From JAAELZ01 sp965237485 (GTDB lineage: Bacteria > Pseudomonadota > Gammaproteobacteria > Arenicellales > Poriferihabitantaceae), in NCBI GenBank assembly GCA_965237485.1, contig CBDEFQ010000010.1, positions 248,001 to 312,000 of the forward strand: 64,000 nt of DNA, given 5' to 3'. This document shows, piece after piece, positions 47,437 through 57,511 of the stretch. The notes below the pieces were generated by a model, which saw nothing but the letters and a program-made list of their open reading frames with translations, was not told the DNA's origin and did not search any database. The stretch's first letter is position 1; the number at the start of each line of letters is the position of its first letter. The position numbers and the translations under genes are program-made.

Positions 47437-48808
47437 AGTCTTGTCCAACATGAAATGATACTGAGCGAAGGGACTGATTCTAATCGGAAATGATACCGAA
47501 CTAATCTAATTTCTGTTCATGATGGTGAATGAATACCATTATGAATGACCACCATATAGATACCCTTGATAAGGCGCGCTTGTTGCTACAAGGCACTGAT
47601 GAAATCGATCTGGCAATCGACGGTAAACGCAATCGCTATGATTTCATCAAACGCACCTTAATGCGTTTCAAATACAGCAAACTGGGTCGAGCCGATAAGG
47701 GTCTTGTGCTGCGTTATATCACACGCATCAGCGGTTACTCTTATGTGCAAGTGAAACGCCTGGCTGCCAGCTATCTCAAGCACGGTAGAATCAAGTGGCG
47801 ACATCGTGCCACAAGGGGCTTTGCTAGACGCTATAGCAATCAAGACATTAAGCTTCTAGCAGATATGGATGAACTCCACGGTACGTTATCAGGCCATGCC
47901 ACTAAGAAACTCTGTGAGCGCGCCTTAGTTGTCTATGAGCAAACTGAGTATGCCAACCTGGCACGTATCTCGGTTTCTCATCTATACAATCTACGCCGAT
48001 CTAAACCCTACCAGAACAATCGCCGTCACTTTGAAAGACACATTCCAAGCCTTCTTCTATCGGCCAAAGACGTAAGCCACAGCCAGAAGGTCAACCTGGC
48101 TATAGCCGTTAGATACAGTGCATCAGGGCGATAAGGACAAGGTTAAAGGGGTCTATCATATCAACGCCGTTGATGAGATCACCCCGTTTGAAGTCGTGTC
48201 TTCTACACAGAAAATATCAGAGCCATTCTTGATGCCTATTCTCACTCAAATGCTAGAGCAATTCCCCTTTGTGATTAAAGGCTTTCATGCCGATAATGGC
48301 AGTGAATACATTAACCAATCGGTGGTGCGATTGTTGAATAAGCTATTAATCGAGTTGACCCAATCCAGGGCTAGACACCGTAACGACCATGCCTTAGTTG
48401 AGTGCAACAATGGGGCCATCGTGCGCAAGCATCTTGGCTTCATGCATATCCCGCAAAAATATGCGCCTGAGATTAATCAATTTGCCACCGACTTTCTTAA
48501 CCCTTATTTGAATTATCACCGACCTTGTTTCTTCCCACAGATCAGCACTAACAACAAAGGAAAACAAGTCAAAACCTATCCATATCGAAACATGATGACG
48601 CCTTATGAAAAACTCAAATCGTTGACCAATGCACAGTCATATCTTAAAACTCACATCTCGTTTACAATGCTTGACGATATCGTTTATCAGATGACTGATA
48701 ATGAGGCAGCAAAACAACTCAATGAGGAAAAAACTAAACTCTTTAAAAACATCTTTGAACAGAAATGACAATCAACTTCTCGGTATCATTCCTGTATTGG
48801 AATAGACT
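47437..48808 (+). mobile_element. ISa copy D, longest copy
   Basis: 1372 bp with both terminal repeats and both GAAATGATAC subterminal repeats. The flanks differ (GCACC on the left, GACCA on the right), so no target duplication is present. This hints that the element was a site of rearrangement rather than a simple insertion. Confidence 0.92.
47529..48768 (+). pseudogene. ISa transposase, copy D
   Basis: Frames 47529-48134 and 48118-48768, with the same two one-base losses as copies B and C. It starts MNTIMNDHHIDTLDKARLLL. It differs from copy C at only a few residues (for example FVIKGF against FAIKGF). Confidence 0.85.
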
Positions 48809-48832
48809 GACCAGAATACTCCTAGCTAACCG

Positions 48833-48877
48833 CTCCGCTTATCTCCCCGCACTAGAAGTACGGGGTTTCTCGCGGAG
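48833..48877. repeat. Two-tier hairpin resembling an IS200/IS605 end
   Basis: Outer stem CTCCGC/GCGGAG and inner stem CCCCG/CGGGG. Read on the minus strand the centre is AACCCCGTACTTCTAGTGCG, which resembles the 3' end hairpins of tnpB-bearing IS200/IS605-type elements. No tnpA or tnpB frame is present next to it, so at most this is a remnant. It could equally be a terminator for the leftward genes upstream. Confidence 0.4.
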
Positions 48878-48887
48878 ATTAAGATAA

Positions 48888-49019
48888 TCATTCGCTATTT
48901 TTAAGGCGTTGCATTACCCCATATGGATTGCCGTCAAATTGCGGTGTGGGTATTAAACGACCAAACGTCCCCGCTTGTGATTGATTGACTTTAGGTATTA
49001 AGCGGTCAAAAGTTCCCAT
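48888..49019 (-). CDS. Small protein with two GTFxRLIP repeats
   Basis: A 43-residue frame with ATG at 49019, two bases after the stop of the gene at 49022, and an AGG seven bases before the ATG. The sequence contains GTFDRLIP and GTFGRLIP, then NPYGVMQRLKNSE. No family is recognised. The repeat and the close spacing suggest a real, co-expressed small protein, but evidence is limited. Confidence 0.4.
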   Translation of the reverse strand: MGTFDRLIPKVNQSQAGTFGRLIPTPQFDGNPYGVMQRLKNSE

Positions 49020-49021
49020 AT

Positions 49022-50308
49022 CTATAACCTAGTTGGGTCGCCGCCCAGAGATTGCAGTAGTTCAACAACGGCTTGCGGGTCTGCGCCCTTTGCTATTGCT
49101 TGCCTTGCTTCTTCTAAAAGTTGATCAGGGCTTATGACCTCACCTGTTTCGTGGTTAGTTGCAGTGTCTTGCTGACCAATGCTTAAGTCCTCACCGCCTT
49201 GCTCATCAGGATTTATCCCTTGCAAAGTGGCTATCCAGTTTCGGTAATGTAGTTCTATTTTATCTAGGGCTTCTAGTAGTCGCTTTTTGCCCAGATTAGG
49301 GTCTAAGGATGTGACTGTCGCTTGATCGAAGCCTATGTTCGCCTCAATAGTTTTGATTCGCTCCCGTAGTTCGAATGCTTCCGTGCCTGGAACACTGCTG
49401 AAAATAGCGCCACTAAGACCCGTAGCCCAGTCGCTAACTTCTTCTCTCGCTTTCCTGATTTCGTCGATAACCGACTCCGCGTCTCTAATAAGTGTTTTCT
49501 TTTTTACTTCATCCGCCCTCTCAACTTCTTCTTGCTTTTTGACAATGTTGTCTATCTCTAATTGCAGCTTTTCTTCCCTGAGATTGTCTTGTCCCATACT
49601 ATTAATCTGAGCACTTGCGCTGGCATCTTGATTCGCTGCCTGCGACTCAAGTAAGGCGATTTCTAAAGGCGTTCTAGCGTTGGTCTGGTTAGCATTCGCA
49701 TATCGTTCCGCAACCAAAGAACCATAAAGCTCCGGCGCGGCCACGTTTGTTGCCCCCGTTAGTTCGTTTACCCTAAGTCCCTGACTGTTGACGCTATAAT
49801 GCCCTTTTAGCTGTTCGCCAATGCCCAATGAAGCCAGTCGAGCTGCTTGCATTGGGTCACTTTCCCTCGCTGATTGCGCTAGAAAGTGTTGGGCTTGAAG
49901 GTCACCCAGCATCTTAGCAAGGCTGCTAGCATCACCTCCGCCAGCCCGTATTACTCCCGCCATACCTTGAGCATAATCAGCGTCGCTTGGGATAACTTGC
50001 GAACTTACTTGATCGCCTATAGGCCCATGTGTCGCGGTGGCCGTTTGATTCTGAAATCCATAGATAGTACCGAGGTTTTTTGCCAATCCTGTATAGGCAT
50101 TTTGTTGCTGATCAAACTGGGTTTGCTCTCGCTGAGCGGCCTCGTTCTTGATTCGCATATCCTGATCAATCTTGGCGCGCAGTAATTGATTGTACTGTTC
50201 AGATTTCCGTTCCTACAAGTATGAACCCCCACCACAAGCAGTAAGACCAAATAGGGCAACTGTAATAATCAGTGCGTTTCTCAAACTTGTCAATCTCAAT
50301 ATAATCAT
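49022..50308 (-). pseudogene. Lipobox-led coiled-coil protein with in-frame amber codon
   Basis: From the ATG at 50308, preceded by a strong GGAGAAGG site, the frame reads MIILRLTSLRNALIITVALF then GLTACGGGSYL, a lipoprotein signal with lipobox LTAC. A TAG at 50213-50215 follows. Beyond it the same frame is open for 397 codons to 49022 (ERKSEQYNQLLRAKIDQDM...). The body is Gln/Ala-rich and helical (EKLQLEIDNIVKKQEEVERA) and resembles phage virion-internal proteins in composition; no domain is recognised. It could be a pseudogene, a stop readthrough, or a 31-residue lipopeptide plus a separate gene with start at 50158. Confidence 0.5.
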
Positions 50309-50391
50309 GTTTCCTTCTCCAACTAAAAATGTATTTGATTCCAAGTTTATACAGTATTTAGTTACCGAATTTCACTGTAATAAATTACAGT

Positions 50392-52347
50392 TTAGAGATT
50401 TAATTCCTCTATTCCTTGATAAAAAAGTAGCGCCTCAGGATTTAACAAGGCATGCGTATTCTTGACGGGGCGATTGTGCACTACTTCTCGCACTGCAAGT
50501 TCTACGATTTTACCCGACTTGGTTCGGGGTATATCTTCAACTTGGATAATTTTCGCCGGACGATGTCGTGGCGTACACATTGTGACCACCGTTTTCCGAA
50601 TCTTTTCCTTAAGCGCAGCATCTAACTGCATACCCCGCTGCAAGACCACAAACAGTACTACGCGGACATCATTATTCCAATCCTGACCAATAACGATACT
50701 CTCAAGCACTTCATCGAGTTGCTCTACGTGTCGGTAAATTTCCGCTGTACCAATACGTACGCCGCCCGGGTTTAAGGTAGCATCAGAACGTCCATAGATA
50801 ACCACACCGCCACTTTCGGTTAGTGATACGTAATCTCCATGATGCCAAATATTTGGATATTTGGCAAAATAGGCTTCGTGATACTTAGCTCCGTCCTCAT
50901 CTCCCCAAAAATAACAAGGCTGGCTCGGAAATGGTTGCGTGCATACCAGTTCGCCCTTTTGATTTAACAAGCTTTGGCCTTCATCAGAAAAGACCTCGAC
51001 TGCCATGCCCAAACCGCGGCATTGGCTTTCACCAATATGCACGGGCAATATTGCGCAGCCCAGCACAAAGCACGATACGATATCAGTGCCGCCCGATATA
51101 GAGGATAGGCATACATCTTGTTTTATGCACTCATATACATACTCGAAGCTTTCGGGGGATAGCACCGAACCCGTTGAGCAAACAGTGCGTAAACTCGAAA
51201 GTGCGTGTGACTCTTTGATGTTGAAATTATGCTTTTTTAGCGCGTCGATATACTTTGCAGACGTGCCAAACAAGGTAATACCCACATCGTGCGCATAGTC
51301 CCACAACACGTTGCCACTGGGATAAAACGGTGATCCGTCGTACAACACCACAGCAGCCTTCGAAGCCAATGAGGAAACCAGCCAGTTCCACATCATCCAT
51401 CCGCAGGTTGTAAAGTAAAATACCTTGTCATCCGGCCTTACATCCCCGTGTAGCTGATGCTCTTTAAGGTGCTGTAACAACACCCCACCCACTTTATGGG
51501 TAATACATTTGGGCTGTCCTGTGGTGCCCGAGGAGTAGAGAATATATAGCGGATCATTAAATCCGCAAGGCGTAAATTCTATTTCGCTGACCGGGTTGAA
51601 CGTTAGTAAATCAGCCCAATCATGAGAATCGGTGGTGCTCTTTAAGTGACCATCAGCTAAACCCGCAAAGCTTATTTGAACGTGGTGTTCAATACTAGAA
51701 ATAGCTTGAGCAACCGCGTTAGATTTATCGCGAGTATCAATCGTTTTGCCGTTATAGAAATAGCCATCTACGGTAAACAACACTTTGGGTGCGGTTTGGC
51801 CAAAGCGCTCAGTGACACTTCGCTCACCAAAATCTGGAGAAGTTGAAGTCCAAACAGCCCCTACACTTGCGGTGGCTAGCATTGCGATAATAGTCTCTGG
51901 AATATTTGGTAGATACGCAGCTACTCGATCACCCTTTTTTACCCCAACCGAACGCAACCAAGCTGAAACTGAAGCGACTTGTACGTTTAGTTGATCATAA
52001 GTTAACCGATTACTGCGCTTGTCTTCAACCTGAAAGTAGATCGCAATGCCCTCCCCTGTATTACGCAGTAAATTTTGGGCAAAGTTTAATTTTGCATCAG
52101 GAAACCATTGGGCTGATTCAATATCTTCCCCCTCAATCAATATACGTTCTCCCTTGTCACCAATAACCGCAGTAAAGTCCCACAACTGCGACCAAAATTG
52201 TTCTTTATGTTCAATCGACCAATCGTACAGTTGCGGGTAGTTATCGCACTCAATGCCCTGTTCCTCGCGAATATTACGCATAAACCGGGAAATTAAGCTT
52301 TGCTCAATTTGCTGCTGGCTGGGTTGCCAGAGAATGGAGGCACTCAT
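50392..52347 (-). CDS. aacS: Acetoacetyl-CoA synthetase
   Basis: It activates acetoacetate to acetoacetyl-CoA with ATP. This 651-residue ANL-superfamily enzyme has an N-terminal ACAS_N-like domain (WSIEHKEQFWSQLWDF), AMP-binding motif YSSGTTGQPKCITH, STGSVLSPESFEYVY, ISGGTDIVSCF (typical of acetoacetyl-CoA synthetases), YGRSDATLNPGGVRIGTAEIY and the C-terminal Lys in PRTKSGKIVELAVRE. It is intact. It lies 16 bases after the M24 peptidase gene in the same direction. Confidence 0.92.
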   Translation of the reverse strand: MSASILWQPSQQQIEQSLISRFMRNIREEQGIECDNYPQLYDWSIEHKEQFWSQLWDFTAVIGDKGERILIEGEDIESAQWFPDAKLNFAQNLLRNTGEGIAIYFQVEDKRSNRLTYDQLNVQVASVSAWLRSVGVKKGDRVAAYLPNIPETIIAMLATASVGAVWTSTSPDFGERSVTERFGQTAPKVLFTVDGYFYNGKTIDTRDKSNAVAQAISSIEHHVQISFAGLADGHLKSTTDSHDWADLLTFNPVSEIEFTPCGFNDPLYILYSSGTTGQPKCITHKVGGVLLQHLKEHQLHGDVRPDDKVFYFTTCGWMMWNWLVSSLASKAAVVLYDGSPFYPSGNVLWDYAHDVGITLFGTSAKYIDALKKHNFNIKESHALSSLRTVCSTGSVLSPESFEYVYECIKQDVCLSSISGGTDIVSCFVLGCAILPVHIGESQCRGLGMAVEVFSDEGQSLLNQKGELVCTQPFPSQPCYFWGDEDGAKYHEAYFAKYPNIWHHGDYVSLTESGGVVIYGRSDATLNPGGVRIGTAEIYRHVEQLDEVLESIVIGQDWNNDVRVVLFVVLQRGMQLDAALKEKIRKTVVTMCTPRHRPAKIIQVEDIPRTKSGKIVELAVREVVHNRPVKNTHALLNPEALLFYQGIEELNL

Positions 52348-52363
52348 ACTATTAATTTAATAT

Positions 52364-53527
52364 TTACTGCACAATCGGCAGTTCTGGGTCAGCGCGCTTT
52401 GTTAACCAGCGCGCACCATCTTCGGTGATGACAATATTTTCTTCATGCACCATTTGACAAGCAGGCGCAAATTCCATTCCCGGTTCCAATGTCATTACCA
52501 TACCGGGCTTTAGAACCGTTTGATCAGTTGGAGTATTTGATGACCCCTCAGTTAACTGAATACCCAAACCATGTCCTACTCGGCCAATATTATTGCCCAA
52601 ACTACCGCCATCAACAAGCACGCTAGACATCGCTTTGTATAAATCAGCGCAGCTTGCACCGGGTTTTGCCGCGGCAAAGCCTGCTTCTGTTGCAGCATAA
52701 GTAACCTCATAGGCCTTCTTTGCCGCGTCACTTGCACTGCCAAACGCCCAGTTGCGGTCAAAATCACAAAAATAGCCGTCGTAAGTAGTGCCAGTATCAA
52801 TAATTAGAATATCACCTTCATTACAAGGCTTATCAAGCGGCCCCATAATGATATCGCTATAACTTTCTCCCCCTGATGCAGCCACCATAAACGGCGTTTC
52901 ATCCGCTCCGCGCTGCAATAAATCAATGCGCATCTTGCGGCAAATATCACGTTCGGTTTCACCGATACGCATTTGACTCGGCAAAGCAATAAATGCAGCA
53001 GAGGTCATCTGGCAAATGTGCTCAATTTTAGCAATTTCCAAATCCGATTTAACATTTCGCAAATCAGTTATTAACTTGGTGCAATCAACTATCTCGGTGC
53101 TGGCCATCGCATCACTTAATTGCTTGAAGTGCGCTGCGGGCATGCGCAATTGGCTATGATAGCCTAACTTCATTCCGATTCGTCCATACTGCCCTAGTTG
53201 TTCTTTCATAGCTTGAATAAGCAGAGACATTCCATCATCTTCTGGCTGCGGCGCGGGCCACGTACGAATGCCTTCAATCCAGGTCGTACTCATGCCCACT
53301 TCACCAATACTCGGAATCACCGCAATGGGTTTCCCAGCAGCCGGAATAATCAAATACCAAGGCCGTGTTGGGCTATGCCAAAACTGGCTAAAAAAACCAC
53401 TGAAATAACGCACGTTTGGCTCTGTTGTAAATAGCAAAGCATCTAAGTGCTGTTCGCGCATCATCCGTTGCGCATTTTCGGTGCGTTGCTCAAATTCCTT
53501 AACAGGAAAACCTCTGGCTGGCTGCAT
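52364..53527 (-). CDS. M24-family metallopeptidase (Xaa-Pro peptidase-like)
   Basis: 387 residues: an N-terminal creatinase-like domain (about 1-150), then a pita-bread catalytic domain. Metal ligands are visible as Asp in LIIDTGTTYDG and CDFDRNW, His in GRVGHGLGIQLTE, and Glu in TLEPGMEF and VHEENIVIT. The substrate may be a proline-containing peptide or a small amide. It is upstream of aacS in a likely two-gene operon. Intact. Confidence 0.85.
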   Translation of the reverse strand: MQPARGFPVKEFEQRTENAQRMMREQHLDALLFTTEPNVRYFSGFFSQFWHSPTRPWYLIIPAAGKPIAVIPSIGEVGMSTTWIEGIRTWPAPQPEDDGMSLLIQAMKEQLGQYGRIGMKLGYHSQLRMPAAHFKQLSDAMASTEIVDCTKLITDLRNVKSDLEIAKIEHICQMTSAAFIALPSQMRIGETERDICRKMRIDLLQRGADETPFMVAASGGESYSDIIMGPLDKPCNEGDILIIDTGTTYDGYFCDFDRNWAFGSASDAAKKAYEVTYAATEAGFAAAKPGASCADLYKAMSSVLVDGGSLGNNIGRVGHGLGIQLTEGSSNTPTDQTVLKPGMVMTLEPGMEFAPACQMVHEENIVITEDGARWLTKRADPELPIVQ

Positions 53528-53614
53528 AAATTAAGGTTGTAATGGTTATTAGGCTAGTCCGAAATATGAACGATCCAGGTGCTTAGATCAAACATATTTG
53601 CATTCAATATTAGC

Positions 53615-53642
53615 TTGCTTTTTCGATACTAGGCGCCATAAT
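53615..53642 (+). promoter_or_regulatory. Promoter of ssrA
   Basis: TTGCTT (53615-53620) and CATAAT (53637-53642) with a 16-base spacer, placing transcription start close to the mature tmRNA 5' end at 53652. Confidence 0.55.
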
Positions 53643-53651
53643 GGAGGTTCT

Positions 53652-54010
53652 GGGGGTGACTGGTTTTGACGCTGGTCGCGAAGCCATCGGAGCATGTCGA
53701 GGGGCAGAGTACCTCGTAAATCCAACTGTAAACTTGTTATAGTTGCAAACGACGATAACTACGCACTAGCAGCTTAATTGCATGTTAGTCCACCCGCCCG
53801 GTTCGTTCATTGACTTGGCATCAGGTGGTCACTTAAGATGAAATCGCTCGTAAAGTTGTCTGTGCTGCGCGGGTTAAACTTAAACAGGCTCGCCACTGTC
53901 GCGCTAGTCTATCGGTGTAACAGCGGTTAACTTAAAGCATAGACTAAGCATGTAGTCGCCGATGAGTGTAGGGCTGACGGACGCGGGTTCGATCCCCGCC
54001 ACCTCCACCA
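53652..54010 (+). ncRNA. ssrA: Transfer-messenger RNA (tmRNA)
   Basis: tmRNA rescues stalled ribosomes and tags the incomplete protein for proteolysis. The 5' GGGGGTG pairs with CACCTCC before the 3' ACCA, forming the acceptor stem. The 3' part has GACGGACGCGGGTTCGATCC, the T-arm. The tag frame at 53745-53777 encodes ANDDNYALAA then TAA. The 359-nt length is typical. Confidence 0.97.
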
Positions 54011-54050
54011 TTTCGAGATTCGAGAAAGTTCGTGAAACCCAGTAAAAACA

Positions 54051-54072
54051 CCGCCTTCGGGCGGTTTTTTTT
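54051..54072 (+). terminator. Intrinsic terminator of ssrA
   Basis: CCGCC, loop TTCG, GGCGG followed by eight T residues. Confidence 0.93.
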
Positions 54073-54229
54073 GGTTTTCATGTTCGTAGAGTGTCAATCA
54101 GCGTTTAAAACTGGACACCTGTCAGCGAGTAAAACTGAACAATTAAATACAATAATATTTCTTTATCATCAACTCAAGTGAAGCGTAGCGAAACTTGAGT
54201 TGATGAATCAATCCTGCTTTCTTGCGATG

Positions 54230-54982
54230 TTATTTTTTAGTGACAGTCTTGAGCTTTGCTTTAGCACTAGACTGCTTGAATCGATATGAGTCGTTACCCG
54301 TTTCAATAATTGAGCAATGATGAGTCACTCTGTCGAGCAAAGCCGTGGTCATTTTCTTGTCGCCAAATACCTGCACCCATTCACTGACATTAAGCTTGGT
54401 GGTAAACACGATGGAGGTTTTCTCGTATAGCTTGCTGATCAGGTGGAATAATAGTGCGCCACCCGATGCGGGGAAGGGTAAATATCCCAGCTCATCGAAT
54501 ATCACCGCATCTAACGGTTGCATAATTCGTGCTAGCCGCCCCTGCTTCTCATCCTGCTGTTCTTTGATCAGCAGATTAACCAGGTCCACCACATTGTAAA
54601 ACCGAACCCGATGACCTGAATGAATGGCTTTAATGCCTAAGGCCGTAGCTAAATGGGTTTTGCCTGTTCCAGTGCCACCGACAAAGATGAGGTTATGGGT
54701 TCTGTCCATATAGTCAGCCTGAGACAAATCCTCGATGAGCGCTGGTTCAACTTCGCTCTGGGTAAAGTCAAATTGCTATAAATCACGGTGATGAGGGAAT
54801 TTAGCCACCTTCATTGGGTAGTTAAGCCGCCTCACTTCTCGGTCCGTTCGCTCGGCATCCATCAATTTAATTAACCCAGATTGCAACGTTACTTTAGAAC
54901 GAGGCGAATCTATCAACTCAGGTAAGCATGGTGCCGTACCGTGTAGTTTAAGGGCTTTAAGATCATCAACAAGTTCAAGCAT
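54230..54982 (-). pseudogene. istB: IstB of IS21a copy 2, nonsense codon
   Basis: Starts MLELVDDLKALKLHG. At 54777-54779 a CAG Gln codon (as in copy 1) is TAG. The rest continues in frame with Walker A GGTGTGKTH and VIFDELGYLPF. The indel of copy 1 is absent here, so the two copies were inactivated independently. Confidence 0.9.
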
Positions 54983-56113
54983 GGCTCACCTCCGCGCACA
55001 GCGGGTCATAGCGGGTCACGTTCGCTGCCGAGGGGACAGCTAATACAGGCGCATTGGTAATTGTCATCACTTGGGCCGAATCAGGTTCCGTTAACCGATG
55101 CACCAAATTGGTAATGACTGATAGCTGAGTCGTATTGGCATCTAATGCCCGCTCACAGGCCACCGTGACTGTTTCCAAGCCATGCTGGTGAATCAATAGT
55201 AACAATGGTACAAACTCTCGGTCACCGCCATCACGTTTGAGGTACTGTTTTTTGAGTGTTAGCCGCGCCTTGGGTAAATCCCAATCAACAAACGGTGCGC
55301 CATTGCGTAATGCGCCAGGTTTAATCTCCAGTACGGGCAGATAATGCCAAGGATCAAAGATCATTTGATGACGACCGAAACAGCGAGCATGTGAAGTCAC
55401 TTCCACATCGTCAACCACGACTTTAATCCTATCTGCATAGGCTCTAACAGAAACAGCTTGGCCAACATACCGACAGGGTACGGAGTATTAATGGCGGTCG
55501 TAGTGCACCACACCGGTTTTATGCACACGCGCCAAACGCTCATAATATCCATCAAAGGCTACCATCGCGGGACGTAAGCTCGGCTGCTCCTCGGCAAACA
55601 CTTCATCAATTAGTCTTGATTTGTCAGTCGGGTGTGGGCGTTCACCAAGTCGAGCACAACGTTGCTCCAGCCATTGGTTTAATTCATCTAAATCAGCAAA
55701 GCGCACCCGTGGAACAAACAGCCTTTGGCGCATAACACCGACCTGACGTTCAACCTGGCCTTTCTCCCAACCCGCTGCCGGTGTACAGGCAATCGGTTCA
55801 ATCAGATAATGATTCATCCGGCTTAGAAAGCGGTGATTAAACTCACGCCGCTTACCCTTAAACAATGCACTGACTATGGTCTTAGGGTGATCGTATATCA
55901 TCTTCTGAGGTAAGCCCTCAAAGAAATCAAACGCCCGAGTATGTGCATCAAACACCCTCTCCTGTGTTTCTCTGGGATAGGCCCTAAGATATGATTTACG
56001 CGAATGACATAAACGAAAGTGGGCTAGTTTGATCTTGACACCAAACCCACCCAGAATGACTTGTTCATGTGACCAATCAAACTGACAGACTTCACCTGGT
56101 GCAAAAACCAATG

Positions 56114-57511
56114 GAGTTATGCCCGAATCTGGTGTATGAGGCATTTTCTTCAAGCGGCCTCGGTTTGATCTGAGTAGTCATTAGCTTGCTCTATTCCATC
56201 TTTAAATGGAACCCCTTGAATCACTTTTGCTAGATAGGCGAACCCGCGTATTCGGTTCCACTTTTTCTCTGCGCACTGACCCAGCTTGAACATCATACTT
56301 AACATGCCATCACGGCTAAGACATCCCTTGCATCGTTTGGTACGGTGTCGGATAGTCGCGAATGTTGATTCAATTGGATTCGTAGTACGTATGCTCATCC
56401 AGTGCTTGGCAGGGAACGAGTAGAACGTCATTAACTCTTCGCGATCTTTTTCCAAGCACTGCGTGGCTTTTGGATACTTGTCTTGACAGGTTTTAATGAA
56501 TAATTGATAGGCGCTTTGCGCCGCTTCTTTGGTTTCTTCCTGCCAAATGTTATGCAGAGCTGCTTTTGCTTTGGGCTGCACCGATTTAGGCAGCTTGTTC
56601 AGCACGTTGGCCGTTTTATGCACCCGGCACCGTTGATGTTTAGTGCCAGGATAGACTTCTTCCAGGGCATTCCAAAAGCCTAAAGCACCATCACCGATGC
56701 CCAGCTCTGGTTGATTCAGGCCTCGCTCCTTGAGTGCCAACAACACCTCTCGCCAACTCTGCGTAGACTCTCGCTCACCGTCTTCAATCGCCAGTAATTT
56801 CTTGTGACCGCGCTCATTCACTCCGATGACAACTAAGGCACAGAGCCGGCCCTCATCGCCGCGCAGGCCGCTGTGTATCCCGTCCGCCCATAGATAAACC
56901 CATCGATCTCGATCTAAACCTTCTCTATTCCAATCCTTGTACTCCTGAGACCACGTTGCTTTGAGCTTACTCACTGTGCCTGATGATAACCCAGTCGCTG
57001 ATTGACCCACTAGCACGCTCAGTGCATCCCCCATTTCTCCAGTGCTGACACCCTTGAGATACAGCCAAGACAAGGCCGCTTCCAGTGTTCTCGTTTTACG
57101 CACATACGGCGGCACTAAAGCAGACCGAAAGGTGATCGGTACTCCAGTGCGGGAGCGCACCTTGGGGATACGTACTTTGACTGGGCCGATCCCGGTTTGC
57201 AGTTCACGTTCTGGCAAATAGCCGTTACGAACGACACCAGCGTGTCCTGAATCTGAGACTTTGTCACAATTGCGATACAGCAGTTCAGATAACTCACTCT
57301 CGACCGCGGTTTGAATGAGTTGCCTGGCGCCATTGCGAATCAATTCTTGCAGCGGATCGATGCTTTGCTCTGGCTTTTCAAAGGAAATAATTTTATTCTG
57401 TTTCATAGTGGCGTATGTCTGTGGAAGTTTAAGTTGTTGTAAACTCAACTCATCCCGATACGCCGCTTTTAGTCAACTACTCCATACACCACTTTCAGGC
57501 ATAACTCTTGA
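56114..57511 (-). mobile_element. IS256a (IS256 family), complete
   Basis: 1398 bp inside istA. Inverted ends GAGTTATGCCCGAA...TGGTGTATG and GAGTTATGCCTGAA...TGGTGTATG. An 8-bp duplication (AACCAATG on the plus strand, 56106-56113 and 57512-57519) is perfect and of the length usual for this family. Confidence 0.93.
56150..57448 (-). CDS. IS256-family transposase (IS256a)
   Basis: An intact 432-residue mutator-type transposase. YLWADGIHSGLRG carries the first Asp, LGIGDGALGFWNAL the second, and TTNPIESTFATIRHRTK the Glu. HQRCRVHKTANVLNKLPK is the family signature region. Probably active. Confidence 0.95.
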   Translation of the reverse strand: MSLQQLKLPQTYATMKQNKIISFEKPEQSIDPLQELIRNGARQLIQTAVESELSELLYRNCDKVSDSGHAGVVRNGYLPERELQTGIGPVKVRIPKVRSRTGVPITFRSALVPPYVRKTRTLEAALSWLYLKGVSTGEMGDALSVLVGQSATGLSSGTVSKLKATWSQEYKDWNREGLDRDRWVYLWADGIHSGLRGDEGRLCALVVIGVNERGHKKLLAIEDGERESTQSWREVLLALKERGLNQPELGIGDGALGFWNALEEVYPGTKHQRCRVHKTANVLNKLPKSVQPKAKAALHNIWQEETKEAAQSAYQLFIKTCQDKYPKATQCLEKDREELMTFYSFPAKHWMSIRTTNPIESTFATIRHRTKRCKGCLSRDGMLSMMFKLGQCAEKKWNRIRGFAYLAKVIQGVPFKDGIEQANDYSDQTEAA

